A stretch of 64,000 nt of DNA, from NCBI GenBank assembly GCA_022414725.1, contig CM039462.1, positions 102,108,159 through 102,172,158 on the forward strand, read 5' to 3'. The notes below the pieces were generated by a model that saw only the letters and a list, made by a program, of their open reading frames with translations, searched no databases and was not told where the DNA came from. Below, one piece after another: positions 1-15,000 of the stretch. Numbering within the stretch: the first letter of the stretch is position 1; each line of letters starts with the position of its first letter. The DNA is from Microglena sp. YARC. Its lineage: Eukaryota > Chlorophyta > Chlorophyceae > Chlamydomonadales > Chlamydomonadaceae. The position numbers and the translations under genes were made by a program.

Positions 1-3000
1 TGAGAGTCTTATTTACCCACTGACCCACCACCACCAAACCACCAGCACACTCACTGTAACATTTCATGTCACCCTCATGTTGATAGAAGGCTTGAGAGTC
101 TTATTTACCCACTGACCCACCACCACCAAACCACCAGCACACTCACTGTAACATTTCATGTCACCCTCATGTTGATAGAAGGCTTGAGAGTCTTATTTAC
201 CCACTGACCCACCACCACCAAACCACCAGCACACTCACTGTAACATTTCATGTCACCCTCATGTTGATAGAAGGCTTGAGAGTCTTATTTACCCACTGAC
301 CCACCACCACCAAACCACCAGCACACTCACTGTAACATTTCATGTCACCCTCATGTTGATAGAAGGCTTGAGAGTCTTATTTACCCACTGACCCACCACC
401 ACCAAACCACCAGCACACTCACTGTAACATTTCATGTCACCCTCATGTTGATAGAAGGCTTGAGAGTCTTATTTACCCACTGACCCACCACCACCAAACC
501 ACCAGCACACTCACTGTAACATTTCATGTCACCCTCATGTTGATAGAAGGCTTGAGAGTCTTATTTACCCACTGACCCACCACCACCAAACCACCAGCAC
601 ACTCACTGTAACATTTCATGTCACCCTCATGTTGATAGAAGGCTTGAGAGTCTTATTTACCCACTGACCCACCACCACCAAACCACCAGCACACTCACTG
701 TAACATTTCATGTCACCCTCATGTTGATAGAAGGCTTGAGAGTCTTATTTACCCACTGACCCACCACCACCAAACCACCAGCACACTCACTGTAACATTT
801 CATGTCACCCTCATGTTGATAGAAGGCTTGAGAGTCTTATTTACCCACTGACCCACCACCACCAAACCACCAGCACACTCACTGTAACATTTCATGTCAC
901 CCTCATGTTGATAGAAGGCTTGAGAGTCTTATTTACCCACTGACCCACCACCACCAAACCACCAGCACACTCACTGTAACATTTCATGTCACCCTCATGT
1001 TGATAGAAGGCTTGAGAGTCTTATTTACCCACTGACCCACCACCACCAAACCACCAGCACACTCACTGTAACATTTCATGTCACCCTCATGTTGATAGAA
1101 GGCTTGAGAGTCTTATTTACCCACTGACCCACCACCACCAAACCACCAGCACACTCACTGTAACATTTCATGTCACCCTCATGTTGATAGAAGGCTTGAG
1201 AGTCTTATTTACCCACTGACCCACCACCACCAAACCACCAGCACACTCACTGTAACATTTCATGTCACCCTCATGTTGATAGAAGGCTTGAGAGTCTTAT
1301 TTACCCACTGACCCACCACCACCAAACCACCAGCACACTCACTGTAACATTTCATGTCACCCTCATGTTGATAGAAGGCTTGAGAGTCTTATTTACCCAC
1401 TGACCCACCACCACCAAACCACCAGCACACTCACTGTAACATTTCATGTCACCCTCATGTTGATAGAAGGCTTGAGAGTCTTATTTACCCACTGACCCAC
1501 CACCACCAAACCACCAGCACACTCACTGTAACATTTCATGTCACCCTCATGTTGATAGAAGGCTTGAGAGTCTTATTTACCCACTGACCCACCACCACCA
1601 AACCACCAGCACACTCACTGTAACATTTCATGTCACCCTCATGTTGATAGAAGGCTTGAGAGTCTTATTTACCCACTGACCCACCACCACCAAACCACCA
1701 GCACACTCACTGTAACATTTCATGTCACCCTCATGTTGATAGAAGGCTTGAGAGTCTTATTTACCCACTGACCCACCACCACCAAACCACCAGCACACTC
1801 ACTGTAACATTTCATGTCACCCTCATGTTGATAGAAGGCTTGAGAGTCTTATTTACCCACTGACCCACCACCACCAAACCACCAGCACACTCACTGTAAC
1901 ATTTCATGTCACCCTCATGTTGATAGAAGGCTTGAGAGTCTTATTTACCCACTGACCCACCACCACCAAACCACCAGCACACTCACTGTAACATTTCATG
2001 TCACCCTCATGTTGATAGAAGGCTTGAGAGTCTTATTTACCCACTGACCCACCACCACCAAACCACCAGCACACTCACTGTAACATTTCATGTCACCCTC
2101 ATGTTGATAGAAGGCTTGAGAGTCTTATTTACCCACTGACCCACCACCACCAAACCACCAGCACACTCACTGTAACATTTCATGTCACCCTCATGTTGAT
2201 AGAAGGCTTGAGAGTCTTATTTACCCACTGACCCACCACCACCAAACCACCAGCACACTCACTGTAACATTTCATGTCACCCTCATGTTGATAGAAGGCT
2301 TGAGAGTCTTATTTACCCACTGACCCACCACCACCAAACCACCAGCACACTCACTGTAACATTTCATGTCACCCTCATGTTGATAGAAGGCTTGAGAGTC
2401 TTATTTACCCACTGACCCACCACCACCAAACCACCAGCACACTCACTGTAACATTTCATGTCACCCTCATGTTGATAGAAGGCTTGAGAGTCTTATTTAC
2501 CCACTGACCCACCACCACCAAACCACCAGCACACTCACTGTAACATTTCATGTCACCCTCATGTTGATAGAAGGCTTGAGAGTCTTATTTACCCACTGAC
2601 CCACCACCACCAAACCACCAGCACACTCACTGTAACATTTCATGTCACCCTCATGTTGATAGAAGGCTTGAGAGTCTTATTTACCCACTGACCCACCACC
2701 ACCAAACCACCAGCACACTCACTGTAACATTTCATGTCACCCTCATGTTGATAGAAGGCTTGAGAGTCTTATTTACCCACTGACCCACCACCACCAAACC
2801 ACCAGCACACTCACTGTAACATTTCATGTCACCCTCATGTTGATAGAAGGCTTGAGAGTCTTATTTACCCACTGACCCACCACCACCAAACCACCAGCAC
2901 ACTCACTGTAACATTTCATGTCACCCTCATGTTGATAGAAGGCTTGAGAGTCTTATTTACCCACTGACCCACCACCACCAAACCACCAGCACACTCACTG

Positions 3001-6000
3001 TAACATTTCATGTCACCCTCATGTTGATAGAAGGCTTGAGAGTCTTATTTACCCACTGACCCACCACCACCAAACCACCAGCACACTCACTGTAACATTT
3101 CATGTCACCCTCATGTTGATAGAAGGCTTGAGAGTCTTATTTACCCACTGACCCACCACCACCAAACCACCAGCACACTCACTGTAACATTTCATGTCAC
3201 CCTCATGTTGATAGAAGGCTTGAGAGTCTTATTTACCCACTGACCCACCACCACCAAACCACCAGCACACTCACTGTAACATTTCATGTCACCCTCATGT
3301 TGATAGAAGGCTTGAGAGTCTTATTTACCCACTGACCCACCACCACCAAACCACCAGCACACTCACTGTAACATTTCATGTCACCCTCATGTTGATAGAA
3401 GGCTTGAGAGTCTTATTTACCCACTGACCCACCACCACCAAACCACCAGCACACTCACTGTAACATTTCATGTCACCCTCATGTTGATAGAAGGCTTGAG
3501 AGTCTTATTTACCCACTGACCCACCACCACCAAACCACCAGCACACTCACTGTAACATTTCATGTCACCCTCATGTTGATAGAAGGCTTGAGAGTCTTAT
3601 TTACCCACTGACCCACCACCACCAAACCACCAGCACACTCACTGTAACATTTCATGTCACCCTCATGTTGATAGAAGGCTTGAGAGTCTTATTTACCCAC
3701 TGACCCACCACCACCAAACCACCAGCACACTCACTGTAACATTTCATGTCACCCTCATGTTGATAGAAGGCTTGAGAGTCTTATTTACCCACTGACCCAC
3801 CACCACCAAACCACCAGCACACTCACTGTAACATTTCATGTCACCCTCATGTTGATAGAAGGCTTGAGAGTCTTATTTACCCACTGACCCACCACCACCA
3901 AACCACCAGCACACTCACTGTAACATTTCATGTCACCCTCATGTTGATAGAAGGCTTGAGAGTCTTATTTACCCACTGACCCACCACCACCAAACCACCA
4001 GCACACTCACTGTAACATTTCATGTCACCCTCATGTTGATAGAAGGCTTGAGAGTCTTATTTACCCACTGACCCACCACCACCAAACCACCAGCACACTC
4101 ACTGTAACATTTCATGTCACCCTCATGTTGATAGAAGGCTTGAGAGTCTTATTTACCCACTGACCCACCACCACCAAACCACCAGCACACTCACTGTAAC
4201 ATTTCATGTCACCCTCATGTTGATAGAAGGCTTGAGAGTCTTATTTACCCACTGACCCACCACCACCAAACCACCAGCACACTCACTGTAACATTTCATG
4301 TCACCCTCATGTTGATAGAAGGCTTGAGAGTCTTATTTACCCACTGACCCACCACCACCAAACCACCAGCACACTCACTGTAACATTTCATGTCACCCTC
4401 ATGTTGATAGAAGGCTTGAGAGTCTTATTTACCCACTGACCCACCACCACCAAACCACCAGCACACTCACTGTAACATTTCATGTCACCCTCATGTTGAT
4501 AGAAGGCTTGAGAGTCTTATTTACCCACTGACCCACCACCACCAAACCACCAGCACACTCACTGTAACATTTCATGTCACCCTCATGTTGATAGAAGGCT
4601 TGAGAGTCTTATTTACCCACTGACCCACCACCACCAAACCACCAGCACACTCACTGTAACATTTCATGTCACCCTCATGTTGATAGAAGGCTTGAGAGTC
4701 TTATTTACCCACTGACCCACCACCACCAAACCACCAGCACACTCACTGTAACATTTCATGTCACCCTCATGTTGATAGAAGGCTTGAGAGTCTTATTTAC
4801 CCACTGACCCACCACCACCAAACCACCAGCACACTCACTGTAACATTTCATGTCACCCTCATGTTGATAGAAGGCTTGAGAGTCTTATTTACCCACTGAC
4901 CCACCACCACCAAACCACCAGCACACTCACTGTAACATTTCATGTCACCCTCATGTTGATAGAAGGCTTGAGAGTCTTATTTACCCACTGACCCACCACC
5001 ACCAAACCACCAGCACACTCACTGTAACATTTCATGTCACCCTCATGTTGATAGAAGGCTTGAGAGTCTTATTTACCCACTGACCCACCACCACCAAACC
5101 ACCAGCACACTCACTGTAACATTTCATGTCACCCTCATGTTGATAGAAGGCTTGAGAGTCTTATTTACCCACTGACCCACCACCACCAAACCACCAGCAC
5201 ACTCACTGTAACATTTCATGTCACCCTCATGTTGATAGAAGGCTTGAGAGTCTTATTTACCCACTGACCCACCACCACCAAACCACCAGCACACTCACTG
5301 TAACATTTCATGTCACCCTCATGTTGATAGAAGGCTTGAGAGTCTTATTTACCCACTGACCCACCACCACCAAACCACCAGCACACTCACTGTAACATTT
5401 CATGTCACCCTCATGTTGATAGAAGGCTTGAGAGTCTTATTTACCCACTGACCCACCACCACCAAACCACCAGCACACTCACTGTAACATTTCATGTCAC
5501 CCTCATGTTGATAGAAGGCTTGAGAGTCTTATTTACCCACTGACCCACCACCACCAAACCACCAGCACACTCACTGTAACATTTCATGTCACCCTCATGT
5601 TGATAGAAGGCTTGAGAGTCTTATTTACCCACTGACCCACCACCACCAAACCACCAGCACACTCACTGTAACATTTCATGTCACCCTCATGTTGATAGAA
5701 GGCTTGAGAGTCTTATTTACCCACTGACCCACCACCACCAAACCACCAGCACACTCACTGTAACATTTCATGTCACCCTCATGTTGATAGAAGGCTTGAG
5801 AGTCTTATTTACCCACTGACCCACCACCACCAAACCACCAGCACACTCACTGTAACATTTCATGTCACCCTCATGTTGATAGAAGGCTTGAGAGTCTTAT
5901 TTACCCACTGACCCACCACCACCAAACCACCAGCACACTCACTGTAACATTTCATGTCACCCTCATGTTGATAGAAGGCTTGAGAGTCTTATTTACCCAC

Positions 6001-9000
6001 TGACCCACCACCACCAAACCACCAGCACACTCACTGTAACATTTCATGTCACCCTCATGTTGATAGAAGGCTTGAGAGTCTTATTTACCCACTGACCCAC
6101 CACCACCAAACCACCAGCACACTCACTGTAACATTTCATGTCACCCTCATGTTGATAGAAGGCTTGAGAGTCTTATTTACCCACTGACCCACCACCACCA
6201 AACCACCAGCACACTCACTGTAACATTTCATGTCACCCTCATGTTGATAGAAGGCTTGAGAGTCTTATTTACCCACTGACCCACCACCACCAAACCACCA
6301 GCACACTCACTGTAACATTTCATGTCACCCTCATGTTGATAGAAGGCTTGAGAGTCTTATTTACCCACTGACCCACCACCACCAAACCACCAGCACACTC
6401 ACTGTAACATTTCATGTCACCCTCATGTTGATAGAAGGCTTGAGAGTCTTATTTACCCACTGACCCACCACCACCAAACCACCAGCACACTCACTGTAAC
6501 ATTTCATGTCACCCTCATGTTGATAGAAGGCTTGAGAGTCTTATTTACCCACTGACCCACCACCACCAAACCACCAGCACACTCACTGTAACATTTCATG
6601 TCACCCTCATGTTGATAGAAGGCTTGAGAGTCTTATTTACCCACTGACCCACCACCACCAAACCACCAGCACACTCACTGTAACATTTCATGTCACCCTC
6701 ATGTTGATAGAAGGCTTGAGAGTCTTATTTACCCACTGACCCACCACCACCAAACCACCAGCACACTCACTGTAACATTTCATGTCACCCTCATGTTGAT
6801 AGAAGGCTTGAGAGTCTTATTTACCCACTGACCCACCACCACCAAACCACCAGCACACTCACTGTAACATTTCATGTCACCCTCATGTTGATAGAAGGCT
6901 TGAGAGTCTTATTTACCCACTGACCCACCACCACCAAACCACCAGCACACTCACTGTAACATTTCATGTCACCCTCATGTTGATAGAAGGCTTGAGAGTC
7001 TTATTTACCCACTGACCCACCACCACCAAACCACCAGCACACTCACTGTAACATTTCATGTCACCCTCATGTTGATAGAAGGCTTGAGAGTCTTATTTAC
7101 CCACTGACCCACCACCACCAAACCACCAGCACACTCACTGTAACATTTCATGTCACCCTCATGTTGATAGAAGGCTTGAGAGTCTTATTTACCCACTGAC
7201 CCACCACCACCAAACCACCAGCACACTCACTGTAACATTTCATGTCACCCTCATGTTGATAGAAGGCTTGAGAGTCTTATTTACCCACTGACCCACCACC
7301 ACCAAACCACCAGCACACTCACTGTAACATTTCATGTCACCCTCATGTTGATAGAAGGCTTGAGAGTCTTATTTACCCACTGACCCACCACCACCAAACC
7401 ACCAGCACACTCACTGTAACATTTCATGTCACCCTCATGTTGATAGAAGGCTTGAGAGTCTTATTTACCCACTGACCCACCACCACCAAACCACCAGCAC
7501 ACTCACTGTAACATTTCATGTCACCCTCATGTTGATAGAAGGCTTGAGAGTCTTATTTACCCACTGACCCACCACCACCAAACCACCAGCACACTCACTG
7601 TAACATTTCATGTCACCCTCATGTTGATAGAAGGCTTGAGAGTCTTATTTACCCACTGACCCACCACCACCAAACCACCAGCACACTCACTGTAACATTT
7701 CATGTCACCCTCATGTTGATAGAAGGCTTGAGAGTCTTATTTACCCACTGACCCACCACCACCAAACCACCAGCACACTCACTGTAACATTTCATGTCAC
7801 CCTCATGTTGATAGAAGGCTTGAGAGTCTTATTTACCCACTGACCCACCACCACCAAACCACCAGCACACTCACTGTAACATTTCATGTCACCCTCATGT
7901 TGATAGAAGGCTTGAGAGTCTTATTTACCCACTGACCCACCACCACCAAACCACCAGCACACTCACTGTAACATTTCATGTCACCCTCATGTTGATAGAA
8001 GGCTTGAGAGTCTTATTTACCCACTGACCCACCACCACCAAACCACCAGCACACTCACTGTAACATTTCATGTCACCCTCATGTTGATAGAAGGCTTGAG
8101 AGTCTTATTTACCCACTGACCCACCACCACCAAACCACCAGCACACTCACTGTAACATTTCATGTCACCCTCATGTTGATAGAAGGCTTGAGAGTCTTAT
8201 TTACCCACTGACCCACCACCACCAAACCACCAGCACACTCACTGTAACATTTCATGTCACCCTCATGTTGATAGAAGGCTTGAGAGTCTTATTTACCCAC
8301 TGACCCACCACCACCAAACCACCAGCACACTCACTGTAACATTTCATGTCACCCTCATGTTGATAGAAGGCTTGAGAGTCTTATTTACCCACTGACCCAC
8401 CACCACCAAACCACCAGCACACTCACTGTAACATTTCATGTCACCCTCATGTTGATAGAAGGCTTGAGAGTCTTATTTACCCACTGACCCACCACCACCA
8501 AACCACCAGCACACTCACTGTAACATTTCATGTCACCCTCATGTTGATAGAAGGCTTGAGAGTCTTATTTACCCACTGACCCACCACCACCAAACCACCA
8601 GCACACTCACTGTAACATTTCATGTCACCCTCATGTTGATAGAAGGCTTGAGAGTCTTATTTACCCACTGACCCACCACCACCAAACCACCAGCACACTC
8701 ACTGTAACATTTCATGTCACCCTCATGTTGATAGAAGGCTTGAGAGTCTTATTTACCCACTGACCCACCACCACCAAACCACCAGCACACTCACTGTAAC
8801 ATTTCATGTCACCCTCATGTTGATAGAAGGCTTGAGAGTCTTATTTACCCACTGACCCACCACCACCAAACCACCAGCACACTCACTGTAACATTTCATG
8901 TCACCCTCATGTTGATAGAAGGCTTGAGAGTCTTATTTACCCACTGACCCACCACCACCAAACCACCAGCACACTCACTGTAACATTTCATGTCACCCTC

Positions 9001-12000
9001 ATGTTGATAGAAGGCTTGAGAGTCTTATTTACCCACTGACCCACCACCACCAAACCACCAGCACACTCACTGTAACATTTCATGTCACCCTCATGTTGAT
9101 AGAAGGCTTGAGAGTCTTATTTACCCACTGACCCACCACCACCAAACCACCAGCACACTCACTGTAACATTTCATGTCACCCTCATGTTGATAGAAGGCT
9201 TGAGAGTCTTATTTACCCACTGACCCACCACCACCAAACCACCAGCACACTCACTGTAACATTTCATGTCACCCTCATGTTGATAGAAGGCTTGAGAGTC
9301 TTATTTACCCACTGACCCACCACCACCAAACCACCAGCACACTCACTGTAACATTTCATGTCACCCTCATGTTGATAGAAGGCTTGAGAGTCTTATTTAC
9401 CCACTGACCCACCACCACCAAACCACCAGCACACTCACTGTAACATTTCATGTCACCCTCATGTTGATAGAAGGCTTGAGAGTCTTATTTACCCACTGAC
9501 CCACCACCACCAAACCACCAGCACACTCACTGTAACATTTCATGTCACCCTCATGTTGATAGAAGGCTTGAGAGTCTTATTTACCCACTGACCCACCACC
9601 ACCAAACCACCAGCACACTCACTGTAACATTTCATGTCACCCTCATGTTGATAGAAGGCTTGAGAGTCTTATTTACCCACTGACCCACCACCACCAAACC
9701 ACCAGCACACTCACTGTAACATTTCATGTCACCCTCATGTTGATAGAAGGCTTGAGAGTCTTATTTACCCACTGACCCACCACCACCAAACCACCAGCAC
9801 ACTCACTGTAACATTTCATGTCACCCTCATGTTGATAGAAGGCTTGAGAGTCTTATTTACCCACTGACCCACCACCACCAAACCACCAGCACACTCACTG
9901 TAACATTTCATGTCACCCTCATGTTGATAGAAGGCTTGAGAGTCTTATTTACCCACTGACCCACCACCACCAAACCACCAGCACACTCACTGTAACATTT
10001 CATGTCACCCTCATGTTGATAGAAGGCTTGAGAGTCTTATTTACCCACTGACCCACCACCACCAAACCACCAGCACACTCACTGTAACATTTCATGTCAC
10101 CCTCATGTTGATAGAAGGCTTGAGAGTCTTATTTACCCACTGACCCACCACCACCAAACCACCAGCACACTCACTGTAACATTTCATGTCACCCTCATGT
10201 TGATAGAAGGCTTGAGAGTCTTATTTACCCACTGACCCACCACCACCAAACCACCAGCACACTCACTGTAACATTTCATGTCACCCTCATGTTGATAGAA
10301 GGCTTGAGAGTCTTATTTACCCACTGACCCACCACCACCAAACCACCAGCACACTCACTGTAACATTTCATGTCACCCTCATGTTGATAGAAGGCTTGAG
10401 AGTCTTATTTACCCACTGACCCACCACCACCAAACCACCAGCACACTCACTGTAACATTTCATGTCACCCTCATGTTGATAGAAGGCTTGAGAGTCTTAT
10501 TTACCCACTGACCCACCACCACCAAACCACCAGCACACTCACTGTAACATTTCATGTCACCCTCATGTTGATAGAAGGCTTGAGAGTCTTATTTACCCAC
10601 TGACCCACCACCACCAAACCACCAGCACACTCACTGTAACATTTCATGTCACCCTCATGTTGATAGAAGGCTTGAGAGTCTTATTTACCCACTGACCCAC
10701 CACCACCAAACCACCAGCACACTCACTGTAACATTTCATGTCACCCTCATGTTGATAGAAGGCTTGAGAGTCTTATTTACCCACTGACCCACCACCACCA
10801 AACCACCAGCACACTCACTGTAACATTTCATGTCACCCTCATGTTGATAGAAGGCTTGAGAGTCTTATTTACCCACTGACCCACCACCACCAAACCACCA
10901 GCACACTCACTGTAACATTTCATGTCACCCTCATGTTGATAGAAGGCTTGAGAGTCTTATTTACCCACTGACCCACCACCACCAAACCACCAGCACACTC
11001 ACTGTAACATTTCATGTCACCCTCATGTTGATAGAAGGCTTGAGAGTCTTATTTACCCACTGACCCACCACCACCAAACCACCAGCACACTCACTGTAAC
11101 ATTTCATGTCACCCTCATGTTGATAGAAGGCTTGAGAGTCTTATTTACCCACTGACCCACCACCACCAAACCACCAGCACACTCACTGTAACATTTCATG
11201 TCACCCTCATGTTGATAGAAGGCTTGAGAGTCTTATTTACCCACTGACCCACCACCACCAAACCACCAGCACACTCACTGTAACATTTCATGTCACCCTC
11301 ATGTTGATAGAAGGCTTGAGAGTCTTATTTACCCACTGACCCACCACCACCAAACCACCAGCACACTCACTGTAACATTTCATGTCACCCTCATGTTGAT
11401 AGAAGGCTTGAGAGTCTTATTTACCCACTGACCCACCACCACCAAACCACCAGCACACTCACTGTAACATTTCATGTCACCCTCATGTTGATAGAAGGCT
11501 TGAGAGTCTTATTTACCCACTGACCCACCACCACCAAACCACCAGCACACTCACTGTAACATTTCATGTCACCCTCATGTTGATAGAAGGCTTGAGAGTC
11601 TTATTTACCCACTGACCCACCACCACCAAACCACCAGCACACTCACTGTAACATTTCATGTCACCCTCATGTTGATAGAAGGCTTGAGAGTCTTATTTAC
11701 CCACTGACCCACCACCACCAAACCACCAGCACACTCACTGTAACATTTCATGTCACCCTCATGTTGATAGAAGGCTTGAGAGTCTTATTTACCCACTGAC
11801 CCACCACCACCAAACCACCAGCACACTCACTGTAACATTTCATGTCACCCTCATGTTGATAGAAGGCTTGAGAGTCTTATTTACCCACTGACCCACCACC
11901 ACCAAACCACCAGCACACTCACTGTAACATTTCATGTCACCCTCATGTTGATAGAAGGCTTGAGAGTCTTATTTACCCACTGACCCACCACCACCAAACC

Positions 12001-15000
12001 ACCAGCACACTCACTGTAACATTTCATGTCACCCTCATGTTGATAGAAGGCTTGAGAGTCTTATTTACCCACTGACCCACCACCACCAAACCACCAGCAC
12101 ACTCACTGTAACATTTCATGTCACCCTCATGTTGATAGAAGGCTTGAGAGTCTTATTTACCCACTGACCCACCACCACCAAACCACCAGCACACTCACTG
12201 TAACATTTCATGTCACCCTCATGTTGATAGAAGGCTTGAGAGTCTTATTTACCCACTGACCCACCACCACCAAACCACCAGCACACTCACTGTAACATTT
12301 CATGTCACCCTCATGTTGATAGAAGGCTTGAGAGTCTTATTTACCCACTGACCCACCACCACCAAACCACCAGCACACTCACTGTAACATTTCATGTCAC
12401 CCTCATGTTGATAGAAGGCTTGAGAGTCTTATTTACCCACTGACCCACCACCACCAAACCACCAGCACACTCACTGTAACATTTCATGTCACCCTCATGT
12501 TGATAGAAGGCTTGAGAGTCTTATTTACCCACTGACCCACCACCACCAAACCACCAGCACACTCACTGTAACATTTCATGTCACCCTCATGTTGATAGAA
12601 GGCTTGAGAGTCTTATTTACCCACTGACCCACCACCACCAAACCACCAGCACACTCACTGTAACATTTCATGTCACCCTCATGTTGATAGAAGGCTTGAG
12701 AGTCTTATTTACCCACTGACCCACCACCACCAAACCACCAGCACACTCACTGTAACATTTCATGTCACCCTCATGTTGATAGAAGGCTTGAGAGTCTTAT
12801 TTACCCACTGACCCACCACCACCAAACCACCAGCACACTCACTGTAACATTTCATGTCACCCTCATGTTGATAGAAGGCTTGAGAGTCTTATTTACCCAC
12901 TGACCCACCACCACCAAACCACCAGCACACTCACTGTAACATTTCATGTCACCCTCATGTTGATAGAAGGCTTGAGAGTCTTATTTACCCACTGACCCAC
13001 CACCACCAAACCACCAGCACACTCACTGTAACATTTCATGTCACCCTCATGTTGATAGAAGGCTTGAGAGTCTTATTTACCCACTGACCCACCACCACCA
13101 AACCACCAGCACACTCACTGTAACATTTCATGTCACCCTCATGTTGATAGAAGGCTTGAGAGTCTTATTTACCCACTGACCCACCACCACCAAACCACCA
13201 GCACACTCACTGTAACATTTCATGTCACCCTCATGTTGATAGAAGGCTTGAGAGTCTTATTTACCCACTGACCCACCACCACCAAACCACCAGCACACTC
13301 ACTGTAACATTTCATGTCACCCTCATGTTGATAGAAGGCTTGAGAGTCTTATTTACCCACTGACCCACCACCACCAAACCACCAGCACACTCACTGTAAC
13401 ATTTCATGTCACCCTCATGTTGATAGAAGGCTTGAGAGTCTTATTTACCCACTGACCCACCACCACCAAACCACCAGCACACTCACTGTAACATTTCATG
13501 TCACCCTCATGTTGATAGAAGGCTTGAGAGTCTTATTTACCCACTGACCCACCACCACCAAACCACCAGCACACTCACTGTAACATTTCATGTCACCCTC
13601 ATGTTGATAGAAGGCTTGAGAGTCTTATTTACCCACTGACCCACCACCACCAAACCACCAGCACACTCACTGTAACATTTCATGTCACCCTCATGTTGAT
13701 AGAAGGCTTGAGAGTCTTATTTACCCACTGACCCACCACCACCAAACCACCAGCACACTCACTGTAACATTTCATGTCACCCTCATGTTGATAGAAGGCT
13801 TGAGAGTCTTATTTACCCACTGACCCACCACCACCAAACCACCAGCACACTCACTGTAACATTTCATGTCACCCTCATGTTGATAGAAGGCTTGAGAGTC
13901 TTATTTACCCACTGACCCACCACCACCAAACCACCAGCACACTCACTGTAACATTTCATGTCACCCTCATGTTGATAGAAGGCTTGAGAGTCTTATTTAC
14001 CCACTGACCCACCACCACCAAACCACCAGCACACTCACTGTAACATTTCATGTCACCCTCATGTTGATAGAAGGCTTGAGAGTCTTATTTACCCACTGAC
14101 CCACCACCACCAAACCACCAGCACACTCACTGTAACATTTCATGTCACCCTCATGTTGATAGAAGGCTTGAGAGTCTTATTTACCCACTGACCCACCACC
14201 ACCAAACCACCAGCACACTCACTGTAACATTTCATGTCACCCTCATGTTGATAGAAGGCTTGAGAGTCTTATTTACCCACTGACCCACCACCACCAAACC
14301 ACCAGCACACTCACTGTAACATTTCATGTCACCCTCATGTTGATAGAAGGCTTGAGAGTCTTATTTACCCACTGACCCACCACCACCAAACCACCAGCAC
14401 ACTCACTGTAACATTTCATGTCACCCTCATGTTGATAGAAGGCTTGAGAGTCTTATTTACCCACTGACCCACCACCACCAAACCACCAGCACACTCACTG
14501 TAACATTTCATGTCACCCTCATGTTGATAGAAGGCTTGAGAGTCTTATTTACCCACTGACCCACCACCACCAAACCACCAGCACACTCACTGTAACATTT
14601 CATGTCACCCTCATGTTGATAGAAGGCTTGAGAGTCTTATTTACCCACTGACCCACCACCACCAAACCACCAGCACACTCACTGTAACATTTCATGTCAC
14701 CCTCATGTTGATAGAAGGCTTGAGAGTCTTATTTACCCACTGACCCACCACCACCAAACCACCAGCACACTCACTGTAACATTTCATGTCACCCTCATGT
14801 TGATAGAAGGCTTGAGAGTCTTATTTACCCACTGACCCACCACCACCAAACCACCAGCACACTCACTGTAACATTTCATGTCACCCTCATGTTGATAGAA
14901 GGCTTGAGAGTCTTATTTACCCACTGACCCACCACCACCAAACCACCAGCACACTCACTGTAACATTTCATGTCACCCTCATGTTGATAGAAGGCTTGAG